From assembly GCA_945870465.1 (NCBI GenBank), contig CAMBSS010000111.1:1-14544 (forward strand): 14,544 nt of DNA, in the 5' to 3' direction. The notes beneath the pieces were generated by a model. It did not search any database. It saw only the letters and a program-made list of their open reading frames with translations, and was not told the DNA's origin. This stretch comes from Bordetella parapertussis (GTDB lineage: Bacteria > Pseudomonadota > Gammaproteobacteria > Burkholderiales > SG8-41). Positions 6,300 to 13,708 of this stretch are shown in pieces (position 1 is the first letter of the stretch; every line of letters starts with the position of its first letter). Position numbers and translations under genes: made by a program.

Positions 6300-9163
6300 G
6301 CGTAAACGCGCGGCTCTCCGCTGCCGTGGAGATTGGCCACGCACCGCCCGCAAATATCGGCATGCGCCGGATCCGCACCGACGTCGCTGCGGTAATGCCA
6401 ACAGCGTTCGCACTTGCGCTGGGAGGTCGGGCTGACCTTGATGCCGACACCTGCAAGCGACGAAGGCAAAGCTGCATTCTGGTCTTCGCCGTCATGCAGG
6501 GTCGCACGCGACGTGATAAACGCAAAGCGCAGATCGTCGGCAAACGACTGCAGAAAAGCGTAGTTCTCGCCGCTCGCATAAAGATCGACCTCACCGGCCA
6601 GCGATGAACCGATCTTGCCGCCGGCGCGCAGTTCTTCCAGCAGCTTGAGCACATCGCCACGCAGTCCGCGCAGTTTCTGCCAGCGTGCTCTCAATTTATC
6701 GGCATCGTCCGGCAGCGGATGCTGATACCACGTCTGCTCGAAAACGGTGCTCTCGCTGCCGTTCAGTGTTTCCCATACTTCATGCGCCGTAAACGAAAGT
6801 ACCGGCGCCATCAGGCGCACCAGCGCCTGCGTCATATGATAAAGCGCGTTCTGCGCCGAACGCCGGGCGCGCGAGTCGGTAGCCGCGGTGTACAGGCGGT
6901 CTTTCAGAACGTCGAGATAAAACCCGCCGAGATCTTCCGAGCAAAAGGCCTGCAATTTTTGCGCGACGTCATGAAACTCATATTTGCCGTAATGCCCCGG
7001 CGACTGCGGCGATTTCGAGCCCAGTTCCGACGGCGCCAGCGCCGCCTGCAAGTCGGCAGTCATCACCCAGGCATAGCGGTCTATTTCCAGCCACTGCGCA
7101 ATCGGTAAGGAGTGCTGCGCCGGGTCGAAATCGGCGATGTTCGATAGCAAAAAGCGCAAAGTATTGCGAATGCGGCGGTACGATTCGACTACGCGCTTGA
7201 GAATCTCGTCCGAAATCGACAACTCCCCCGCGTAGTCGGTCTGCGCAACCCACAAGCGCAAAATATCGGCGCCCAGGGAATCCAGCACCTTCTGCGGCGC
7301 TATTACGTTGCCGGTCGACTTCGACATCTTGCGTCCCTGGCCATCGACGACGAAACCATGCGTGAGCAGCCCTTTGTAAGGCGCAACGCCGTTCAGCATG
7401 CATGACACCAGCAGCGACGAATGGAACCAGCCGCGGTGCTGGTCAGAGCCTTCGAGATACAAATCCGCCGGGAACTGCAATTGTTCCGCGTGCGAACCGC
7501 GCAACACCGTTTCATGCGTCGATCCGGAATCGAACCAGACATCGAGCGTATCCTTGATTTTTTCGTACTTATCGGCGTCGGCGCCGAGCAGTTCCTGCAC
7601 ATCGATCTGCTGCCACGCTTCGATGCCGCCCTGCTCCACTTTCTTCGCAACGGCCTCGATCAATTCGAGAGTGCGTGGATGCAGTTCGCGCGTTTCTTTG
7701 CGGATGAAAAGCGGCATCGGCACGCCCCATTGGCGCTGGCGCGACAGCGTCCAGTCGGGACGGTTCGCTATCATGCCGTGCAGCCGCGCCTGGCCCCATC
7801 CCGGGTAAAACGTCGTCGCCTCGACAGCACGCAATGCCGTTTTGCGCAAAGACTCGGCCGGTTTCGCCCCGCGGTAGCCGGCTACCTCCTCCATGCCCGC
7901 GAACCACTGCGTGGTCGCGCGATAGATGATCGGCGATTTGTGCCGCCAGCAATGCATATAGCTGTGCACGAACGGCACGGTGTGAAACAACGCACCATGT
8001 TCCCTGATCGTCTCGACGATTTTGGGATTGGCCTTCCAGATGTTAAGCCCGCCGAACAAAGGCAGCGATTCCACATAGCGGCCTTCACCCTGCACGGGCG
8101 TGAGGATTTCATCGTCTTTCATTCCGTACGCGCGGCAGGAGTTAAAGTCTTCGATGCCGTACGCGGGTGCGCTATGCACGATACCGGAGCCTTGTTCCAG
8201 CGTCACGTAGTCGCCGAGATAAACCGGCGACAGGCGATCGTAGAACGGATGCCGGAACCCGATTTTTTCCAGATGTTTACCGGTGCAGGTGGCAACCACT
8301 TCGCCCGTCAAGCCATAGCGCTCGAGGCAAGCTGCGCGCAAATCCGTCGCCAGTATTAATAGGCCGCGCTCAGTGCTGACCAGGTCGTAGTTGAATTCGG
8401 GATGCACGTTAAGCGCCTGGTTCGCGGGTATCGTCCACGGCGTCGTCGTCCAGATCACTATCCAGCCGGTATCGCCGGGCAACTTGCTCAACCCGAAAGC
8501 TTTGGCCACCTTGGCAGGTTCGGCAAAAGAGAACCCAACATCGACTGCGATGTCCTTGCGGTCCATGTACTCGACTTCGGCTTCGGCCAGCGCCGAACCG
8601 CAATCGAAACACCAGTTCACGGGCTTCAGGCCGCGGTAAACATAGCCCTTGGCAATGAGTTTGCCGAGCGCGCGTATTTCATCAGCCTCGTTGCGAAAAT
8701 CCATCGTCTTGTACGGATTGTCCCATTCGCCCAAGACTCCCAGGCGGATGAAGTCTTTTTTCTGGCGCTCGATCTGCTCCGCGGCGTAGGCGCGCGATTT
8801 GCGCTGCACTTCCTCGACCGACAGCGTTTTGCCGAATTCTTTTTCGATCTGCACTTCGATCGGCATGCCGTGGCAATCCCAGCCCGGCACGTAAGGCGCA
8901 TCGAAGCCAGACAACGACTTCGACTTGACGATGATGTCCTTCAGTATCTTGTTGACCGCGTGCCCGATGTGGATGTCGCCATTGGCGTACGGCGGGCCGT
9001 CGTGCAGGATGAAATTCGGCCGCCCGCGGCTCGCCGCGCGGATACGCTCGTAGAGCTTGCGCTCCTGCCAAGCCTTCAGCATCAGCGGTTCGCGTTTGGC
9101 CAGATCACCGCGCATCGGAAACGGCGTATCGGGCAGGTTCAGTGTTTTCTTGTAATCAGCCAT
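6296..9163 (-). CDS. ileS: Isoleucyl-tRNA synthetase
   Basis: Class I aminoacyl-tRNA synthetase that charges tRNA-Ile and edits valine. The start is the ATG at 9163 ([20 protein letters not shown]), matching the E. coli N-terminus; the frame runs further upstream only through a TTG in the repeat. The 955 residues compare with about 940 in relatives. Seen: HIGH at 65-68, KMSKS at 612-616, the [14 protein letters not shown] segment of the editing domain, WDCHGMPIE, and a C-terminal zinc site with Cys918, Cys921, Cys938 and Cys941 (KCERCWH, CGRCV). It ends coupled to lspA. Upstream, a 60-base gap to the GxxExxY gene contains a repeat core and no clear Shine-Dalgarno, so initiation may be weak or helped by translation from upstream. 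Confidence 0.98.
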   Translation of the reverse strand: MADYKKTLNLPDTPFPMRGDLAKREPLMLKAWQERKLYERIRAASRGRPNFILHDGPPYANGDIHIGHAVNKILKDIIVKSKSLSGFDAPYVPGWDCHGMPIEVQIEKEFGKTLSVEEVQRKSRAYAAEQIERQKKDFIRLGVLGEWDNPYKTMDFRNEADEIRALGKLIAKGYVYRGLKPVNWCFDCGSALAEAEVEYMDRKDIAVDVGFSFAEPAKVAKAFGLSKLPGDTGWIVIWTTTPWTIPANQALNVHPEFNYDLVSTERGLLILATDLRAACLERYGLTGEVVATCTGKHLEKIGFRHPFYDRLSPVYLGDYVTLEQGSGIVHSAPAYGIEDFNSCRAYGMKDDEILTPVQGEGRYVESLPLFGGLNIWKANPKIVETIREHGALFHTVPFVHSYMHCWRHKSPIIYRATTQWFAGMEEVAGYRGAKPAESLRKTALRAVEATTFYPGWGQARLHGMIANRPDWTLSRQRQWGVPMPLFIRKETRELHPRTLELIEAVAKKVEQGGIEAWQQIDVQELLGADADKYEKIKDTLDVWFDSGSTHETVLRGSHAEQLQFPADLYLEGSDQHRGWFHSSLLVSCMLNGVAPYKGLLTHGFVVDGQGRKMSKSTGNVIAPQKVLDSLGADILRLWVAQTDYAGELSISDEILKRVVESYRRIRNTLRFLLSNIADFDPAQHSLPIAQWLEIDRYAWVMTADLQAALAPSELGSKSPQSPGHYGKYEFHDVAQKLQAFCSEDLGGFYLDVLKDRLYTAATDSRARRSAQNALYHMTQALVRLMAPVLSFTAHEVWETLNGSESTVFEQTWYQHPLPDDADKLRARWQKLRGLRGDVLKLLEELRAGGKIGSSLAGEVDLYASGENYAFLQSFADDLRFAFITSRATLHDGEDQNAALPSSLAGVGIKVSPTSQRKCERCWHYRSDVGADPAHADICGRCVANLHGSGEPRVYA

Positions 9164-9179
9164 GATCAAGCAAACATAG

Positions 9180-9204
9180 CCGCAAAGACGCAAAGGCGCA
9201 AAGA
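9180..9204. repeat. Left copy of dispersed core repeat (CCGCAAAG orientation)
   Basis: A 25-base core starting CCGCAAAGACGCAAAG, 16 bases upstream of the ileS ATG. Its reverse complement matches the core at 9634-9659 at 22 of 24 positions, so the two form inverted ends around the GxxExxY gene. Confidence 0.85.
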
Positions 9205-9223
9205 AAATTGAAGAGAAAATTTA

Positions 9224-9634
9224 CTACAATTCATTGACGACTCGCTTGATGCCTTTACGCAGCACATCGACGTTAAAGTTCAACAACAGCCCGAGACGGG
9301 CCGGCTTCAGTTTCAGGTAACTCAGTAATTGTGCTGTGTGAACCGGTTGTAGTGCATCAACCGCCTTTACCTCGACTATCAATTCTCGTTGTATCAGCAA
9401 GTCCAGCCGATACACCGACTGAATCAAGGTGTCCTTGTAGCGTAATGGCAAATCTACTTGCCGCTCCACCACTAACTTCTGCTGCTCCAGCTCCCATGCG
9501 AGGCATTGTTCGTACACCGATTCAAGCAATCCAGGGCCAAGTATGCGATGAACCTCTATCGCCGAACCAACGACCAGATTGCTTATTCGATTCAGTTCAG
9601 CAACGGAAAGGGCTGCCATCACTATGTCGCGCAT
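9224..9634 (-). CDS. GxxExxY family protein (PD-(D/E)XK nuclease-like fold)
   Basis: Small protein of unknown biological role. The family name motif is GLLESVY at residues 35-41 (counted from the ATG at 9634), preceded by the typical NRISNLVVGSAIEVHRILGP. Likely active-site residues of the PD-(D/E)XK fold are Glu38, Asp78 (RLDLLI) and the Glu88/Lys90 pair (VEVKAV), followed by QLLSYLKL and LGLLLNFNV. The 136 residues are normal. Starts are possible at 9634 (no spacer after GAAGG) or 9619 (GAAGG about 14-15 bases upstream); I cannot decide. The first overlaps ribF by 13 bases. Two 60-base lines counted by eye (9301 and 9361) have 28 and 30 G+C, well below ileS (42 of 60 at 8761). It splits the usual ribF-ileS pair and is bracketed by inverted repeat cores, so it was probably acquired. 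Confidence 0.9.
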   Translation of the reverse strand: MRDIVMAALSVAELNRISNLVVGSAIEVHRILGPGLLESVYEQCLAWELEQQKLVVERQVDLPLRYKDTLIQSVYRLDLLIQRELIVEVKAVDALQPVHTAQLLSYLKLKPARLGLLLNFNVDVLRKGIKRVVNEL

Positions 9635-10578
9635 CCTTCGCGCCTTTGCGCCTTTGCGGTCAAGAAGTATTTACTCACATTTTCCACGTCGACAGCGATC
9701 TGACGCCGAAGAGTTTCGACGTCGGCGTATTTTTCCTCGTCGCGCAGCTTGTGCAGGAAATTGACCTGCAAATGCGCGCCGTAGATATCCCGATCGAAAT
9801 CCAGCAAGTGGACTTCCAAACACGGTCGCGGAATGCTGGTGACAGTCGGGCGCACGCCCAGGCTCGCCGCGCCCGGCAGCGGTTTTGCGCCCAGCCCATG
9901 GACCTCGACTGCATATATCCCGGATAAAGCCGGACGATTGTGCTTCATCAGCACATTGGCCGTCGGAAAACCGAGCTTGCGGCCGAGGCGGTCGCCGCTG
10001 ACGACCCGGCCGCTGATGCTGTACGGGCGCCCCAGCAAGCGTTGCGCGCGCCGCATGTCGCCTGCAGCCAGCGCTTCGCGTACTGCAGTGCTCGACACGC
10101 GCACGCCATCCACTATTACGCTGGCCATCGCGTGAGCTTCAAATCCGCAGCGGCCTGCGGCCTGCTTCAACATGGCAAGATCGCCGCCGCGTCTGGCGCC
10201 GAAGCGGAAATCATCCCCCACCAGTATCCAGCGTGCCGCGAGGCCGCGGTGCAGGATGCGGTCTATGAAATCCTCGGGCGTGGTTTTCGCGAATTCGAAA
10301 TTGAACCGGCAGACATGCACGCGCTCGACGCCGAAACGCGCCAGCAATTCGAGTTTCTCGCGCAGCGATGTAAGGCGGGTCGGCGCTTTGTCCGGCGCGA
10401 AAAATTCGCGCGGGTGCGGCTCGAACGTCATCACGCACGGCGGCACTCCAAGCTCACGCGCAGCATCATTCAGACGCACGAGCATCGCCTGATGGCCGAT
10501 ATGCACCCCATCGAAATTACCGATGGTCAGCGCAACCGGGCTTGCAGCGGCAACTGGCAGGGAGCGGAAAACACGCAT
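9622..10578 (-). CDS. ribF: Bifunctional riboflavin kinase / FAD synthetase
   Basis: Makes FMN from riboflavin and then FAD in the cytosol. Residues 15-150 form the nucleotidyltransferase half: GNFDGVHIGH at 20-29 (the HxGH site), TFEPHPREFF, GDDFRFGARR and RVSSTAVREAL (160-170). Residues 180-300 form the flavokinase half: LGRPYSISGRVVSGDRLGRKLGFPTAN with PTAN at 205-208, SGIYAVEV, and the catalytic-type Glu255 (CLEVHLLDF). The family normally ends soon after the LRRQIAVDVE helix. Here a tail of about 12 residues (307-318, TAKAQRREGCAT) is translated from a repeat core, so the original stop has been lost. The 318 residues are still within range. The start ATG at 10578 fits the family; the Shine-Dalgarno is poor. 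It is the first gene of the ribF-lspA unit. Confidence 0.96.
   Translation of the reverse strand: MRVFRSLPVAAASPVALTIGNFDGVHIGHQAMLVRLNDAARELGVPPCVMTFEPHPREFFAPDKAPTRLTSLREKLELLARFGVERVHVCRFNFEFAKTTPEDFIDRILHRGLAARWILVGDDFRFGARRGGDLAMLKQAAGRCGFEAHAMASVIVDGVRVSSTAVREALAAGDMRRAQRLLGRPYSISGRVVSGDRLGRKLGFPTANVLMKHNRPALSGIYAVEVHGLGAKPLPGAASLGVRPTVTSIPRPCLEVHLLDFDRDIYGAHLQVNFLHKLRDEEKYADVETLRRQIAVDVENVSKYFLTAKAQRREGCAT
9634..9659. repeat. Right copy of dispersed core repeat, inside the ribF 3' end
   Basis: 26 bases ending CCTTTGCGG, inverted relative to 9180-9204. On the minus strand it encodes the RibF residues TAKAQRREG and ends at the first possible ATG of the GxxExxY gene. Confidence 0.85.
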
Positions 10579-10592
10579 TAGAGGTCAGAACC

Positions 10593-10638
10593 CAAGCTAA
10601 AAGCTTGAATTCTAGCGTGTTTTGTAAGGTATGGTCTA
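10593..10638 (-). promoter_or_regulatory. Candidate promoter of the ribF-GxxExxY-ileS-lspA unit, with leader palindrome
   Basis: On the minus strand, TAGACC (10638-10633, 4 of 6 to the -35 consensus) is 18 bases from TAGAAT (10614-10609, 5 of 6 to the -10). The leader to ribF would be about 24 bases. The -35 includes the cobA stop codon. Just downstream of the -10 lies a short palindrome, CAAGC-TTTTA-GCTTG (10607-10593), which could be a small hairpin or operator. Confidence 0.4.
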
Positions 10639-11427
10639 GGCGAAGAGGGCTGCGGCCAGGGCTTCCTGCACTACAGCCTGGTCCACAAGTGGAAGTTCCG
10701 CTCTTTTCGCCTGCGCAAAAACGCGTCCTATCATGAGCAACGCGGGGCCGCCATGAGTCAGGCATTCCGTGGTGTTCTGCAATTCACCCAGCGTCGTCGC
10801 GGTCTGCCGCATGCCGGGCAGAGATGCGTTTTCGACGATCACCACCGGCACATCGGCAGTCAAGCCGCTGGCAATCAAGTTGGCTGCGATCGCCGACGAC
10901 TGCCCTGCCGCCATGTACATGACCGCGGTGTCGGCGTTGCAAATGCTTTTGATCCAATCGCTCGCCTCTTCGCCGGCGCCGACGCGCGGCGTAACAAAGG
11001 TGACGTTGCGGCTCATGCCACGCCTGGTCAGCGAGATCTGCAGCTCGGCGCTCGCCGCCAGCGCCGCAGTAACACCCGGCACGACTTCGCAGCGGATACC
11101 GGCTGCCCGCAGCGCATCGATCTCTTCCTGCGCACGGCCGAACAACATCGGGTCTCCGCCTTTCAGCCGCACCACGACCGCATGTTTGCGCGCCGCATCG
11201 ATCAGGCGTTTGTTGATGAATCGCTGCAGGGTCGAGTGCTTGCCGCAGCGCTTGCCGACGGCAATCTTTTCCGCGCGCTCAGCCAGCGCCAACGTTTCCG
11301 GATGCACCAGCGCGTCGTAAAACACGATGTCGGCCTGCGCGAGCAGGCGCGCGGCACGCAGCGTAATCAAATCCGGCGCGCCGGGACCGGCGCCGACCAG
11401 ATGTACTACACCCGGTGCTTTGTTCAC
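10636..11427 (-). CDS. cobA: Uroporphyrinogen-III C-methyltransferase (SUMT)
   Basis: Uses SAM to methylate uroporphyrinogen III to precorrin-2, the first step to siroheme, the cofactor of the neighbouring sulfite reductase. The 263 residues are a stand-alone SUMT without the oxidase/ferrochelatase half of CysG, so those later steps must be encoded elsewhere. Motifs: VGAGPGAPDLITLRAARLL (11-29), FYDALV, VGKRCGKHS, VRLKGGDPMLFGR (86-98), VVPGVTAALAASA (115-127) and SLTRRG. The start is a GTG at 11427, whose GTGA overlaps the stop of the DUF934 gene, giving tight coupling. A partner role with cysI is inferred from cluster and cofactor. The gene next downstream is ribF, not cysH or cysD. Confidence 0.95.
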   Translation of the reverse strand: MNKAPGVVHLVGAGPGAPDLITLRAARLLAQADIVFYDALVHPETLALAERAEKIAVGKRCGKHSTLQRFINKRLIDAARKHAVVVRLKGGDPMLFGRAQEEIDALRAAGIRCEVVPGVTAALAASAELQISLTRRGMSRNVTFVTPRVGAGEEASDWIKSICNADTAVMYMAAGQSSAIAANLIASGLTADVPVVIVENASLPGMRQTATTLGELQNTTECLTHGGPALLMIGRVFAQAKRAELPLVDQAVVQEALAAALFA

Positions 11428-11951
11428 GCCCGCTCCATGCCGGACGAAATTGCAACGCGGCGCCGAAACAACGGTTGTGGGCGCTCGACCGACGATTGAT
11501 AAGCCTCGCTGAAATCTGCCAACGCGGTCAGCGCCGCCTGTGCGTCCTGCCCCGCGCGCAATTCAAATGCATCGAATCCACAGCGCGTGAGATAAAACAA
11601 CTGGTCGCGCAGCACATCGCCGATTGCGCGCAACTCGCCGCGCCAGCCATAACGCTCGCGCAGCAGGCGGGCAATCGAATAGCCGCGGCCGTCCACGAAC
11701 TGCGGGAAATTGACCGCGATCAATTCAAAATGCCGCAGGTCATCGGCAATCAGTGCCGGATCTTCATTGCTGTCCAGCCACACGCCGAGCTTTCCCGTGC
11801 GTTTCAGCAGCGTATCGCGTTGCGCGCACCAAACGCCGAGCGGGACGATGACATCGCCCTCCGCCGGGACTGCCAGGCTGCCGTCAGCGACAGACTTAAG
11901 CAGCTGCCAGTTGTCGGCGACGACCCGGCGTTGCCTGATGATGATTGCCAT
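11424..11951 (-). CDS. DUF934 family protein, sulfite-reductase partner of unknown function
   Basis: Conserved protein of about 175 residues that regularly follows cysI in proteobacteria. The core seen here is FELIAVNFPQFVDGRGYSIARLL, then ERYGWRGELRAIGDVLRDQLFYLTRCGFDAFEL. The biochemical role is not known to me; helping assembly or electron supply of the siroheme reductase is inference from its constant neighbour. I choose the ATG at 11951 (MAIIIRQRRVVADNWQLL) because AAGGA lies 8 bases upstream (11964-11960). The upstream ATG at 11957 is only 2 bases from it, and the longer frame to 11975 has no such site. The gene overlaps the cysI 3' end by 56 bases and cobA by 4. Confidence 0.88.
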   Translation of the reverse strand: MAIIIRQRRVVADNWQLLKSVADGSLAVPAEGDVIVPLGVWCAQRDTLLKRTGKLGVWLDSNEDPALIADDLRHFELIAVNFPQFVDGRGYSIARLLRERYGWRGELRAIGDVLRDQLFYLTRCGFDAFELRAGQDAQAALTALADFSEAYQSSVERPQPLFRRRVAISSGMERA

Positions 11952-13596
11952 AAACATATTCCTTGAAAGGTTCAACGCCGATGCGCCGCACGACGTCGAC
12001 GAAAAGTTCTGCTTCGCTTTCGCGCCGCTCGAGATAAAGCTCGATCAGCCATTTGATCACAGCCGGCACTTCGGCCTGCGAAACCGAAGGACCTATGACT
12101 TTGCCGAGCGCGGCGTCGTTGCCCTGCGCGCCGCCAATCGAAATCTGGTAATACTCCGCGCCCTGCTTGTCGACGCCGAGGATGCCGATGTGGCCGATAT
12201 GATGATGGCCGCACGAGTTCATGCAGCCGGAAATGTTGAGGTCCAGTTCGCCGATATCGTGCAGGTAGTCGAGATCATCGAAGCGGCGCTGGATCGCCTC
12301 GGCCACCGGTATCGACTTGGCGTTGGCGAGCGAGCAAAAATCTCCGCCCGGGCAGGCAATGATGTTGGTCAGCAATCCGATATTCGGCGTGGCCAGACCG
12401 AGCGCTTTGGCTTCCTTCCATACGTCATATAAGTCAGCCTGGCGCACGTCAGCCAAAATCAGATTCTGCTCGTGCGACACGCGCAGTTCACTGAAACTGT
12501 AGCGGTCGGCCAGATCGGCCACCGCATCCATCTGATCGGCGGTCGCATCGCCCGGCGCCACGCCGGTTTTCTTGAGCGACAGCGTGACCGCGGCATGGCC
12601 CGCGACTTTATGCGGCTGCACGTTGCGCTTCACCCAGTTGCTGAATGCCTTGTCGCGGGCAATTGCCTGCACATAACCCGACGACGGCGCGTCGTATTTG
12701 CGATAAACCGGACGCGTAAAGCGCTGCTCGATGCGCTGCACTTCGTCAGTGGTCAGCGTAGAAGGTCCGCCCTGCAGGTGCTGCCATTCCTCTTCCACCT
12801 GCGCGCGGAAAACTTCGGGCGTGAGTTCCTTGACCAGTATCTTGATGCGCGCCCGGTATTTGTTGTCACGCCGCCCGTAGCGGTTGTAGACGCGCAGTAT
12901 GGCTTCCACATACGTCAGCAGATGCTGCCACGGCAGGAATTCGCGCATCTCTGCGCCAATCAGCGGCGTGCGGCCGAGACCACCGCCGGCGAGCACGCGA
13001 AAACCGACATTGCCCGCCGCATCGCGCCGTGCCTGCAAACCGATGTCGTGCACCTGGGTGGCCGCGCGGTCGGCCGCGCTGCCGCTCACGGCGATCTTGA
13101 ACTTGCGCGGCAGGTAGGCGAACTCCGGATGAAACGTCGACCATTGGCGGATGATTTCGCACCACACCAGCGGATCGACGATTTCGTCTGGCGCGGTTCC
13201 GGCAAAGTGGTCGGTCGTCGTATTGCGTATGCAGTTGCCGCTGGTCTGGATCGCGTGCATCTGCACGGTAGCGAGCTTGGCCAATATGTCGGGCACATCT
13301 TCGAGCTTGGGCCAATTGAACTGGATGTTCTGGCGGGTGCTGAAATGCCCGTAGCCGCGGTCCCATTTGCGGGCAATGTAAGCAAGTGCGCGCAGTTGAC
13401 GCGACGCCAATAGACCATACGGGATGGCGACCCGCAGCATAGGTGCAAATCGCTGAATATAAAGACCGTTTTGCAGCCTCAGCGGACGAAAATCATCCTC
13501 TGAGAGTTCACCGGCGAGAAAACGGCGGGTCTGATCCCGAAACTGGGAGACCCTTTCGTCCACCAGCCGTTGGTCGATTTCGTCGTATAAGTACAT
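11896..13596 (-). CDS. cysI: Assimilatory sulfite reductase hemoprotein (nitrite/sulfite reductase family)
   Basis: Siroheme and [4Fe-4S] enzyme that carries out the six-electron reduction of sulfite to sulfide. The start at 13596 (MYLYDEIDQRLVDERV) gives 566 residues; the frame extends 14 codons further up without family similarity. Two homologous halves are visible. The first has YGHFSTRQNIQFNW, SGNCIRNTTTDHFAG, RKFKIAVSGS and GGGLGRTPLIG. The second ends in the cluster ligands Cys415 and Cys421 (CPGGDFC) and Cys458 and Cys462 (SGCMNSCGHHH). Nitrite reductases share these motifs; the DUF934, cobA and divergent cysB neighbours favour sulfite. No CysJ flavoprotein lies in the window. The C-terminal tail HHQATPGRRRQLAAA goes past the usual end and overlaps DUF934. 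Confidence 0.92.
   Translation of the reverse strand: MYLYDEIDQRLVDERVSQFRDQTRRFLAGELSEDDFRPLRLQNGLYIQRFAPMLRVAIPYGLLASRQLRALAYIARKWDRGYGHFSTRQNIQFNWPKLEDVPDILAKLATVQMHAIQTSGNCIRNTTTDHFAGTAPDEIVDPLVWCEIIRQWSTFHPEFAYLPRKFKIAVSGSAADRAATQVHDIGLQARRDAAGNVGFRVLAGGGLGRTPLIGAEMREFLPWQHLLTYVEAILRVYNRYGRRDNKYRARIKILVKELTPEVFRAQVEEEWQHLQGGPSTLTTDEVQRIEQRFTRPVYRKYDAPSSGYVQAIARDKAFSNWVKRNVQPHKVAGHAAVTLSLKKTGVAPGDATADQMDAVADLADRYSFSELRVSHEQNLILADVRQADLYDVWKEAKALGLATPNIGLLTNIIACPGGDFCSLANAKSIPVAEAIQRRFDDLDYLHDIGELDLNISGCMNSCGHHHIGHIGILGVDKQGAEYYQISIGGAQGNDAALGKVIGPSVSQAEVPAVIKWLIELYLERRESEAELFVDVVRRIGVEPFKEYVYGNHHQATPGRRRQLAAA
11960..11964 (-). promoter_or_regulatory. Shine-Dalgarno of DUF934 inside cysI codons
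   Basis: AAGGA on the minus strand, 8 bases before the ATG at 11951. It lies in the cysI codons for FKEYVYG, and it decides the start of the DUF934 gene. Confidence 0.7.
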
Positions 13597-13708
13597 GAAG
13601 TCTTTGCAGGTTTTCTTAAGCGAACCGCATGCTATCAAGACTTCGTTATATCAAGAACGACTATTATGTTACGATGATATAACCATTAATAATTACAACA
13701 ATACAATC
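13597..13708. promoter_or_regulatory. Divergent cysI/cysB promoter region with 9-bp inverted repeat
   Basis: This 112-base AT-rich region separates the two start codons. A perfect 9-bp inverted repeat, GTTATATCA (13645-13653) and TGATATAAC (13675-13683), has centres 30 bases apart, about three helical turns. This fits a LysR-type regulator binding as a tetramer on one DNA face. The arms contain TATA-like -10 sequence for both directions; for example GTAACA and TATAAC with 16 bases between them toward cysI. CysB binding is inferred from the context. Confidence 0.55.

Noticed and set aside
5832..6413. A 193-codon version of LspA starting upstream at 6413
   Set aside because: The extra 38 residues are Arg-rich out-of-frame ileS sequence. 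The ATGA overlap and family length support the start at 6299.
7421..8359. A 312-codon plus-strand frame opposite ileS, and similar long frames opposite ribF, cobA and cysI
   Set aside because: They lie wholly inside strongly conserved genes on the other strand and show no family motifs.
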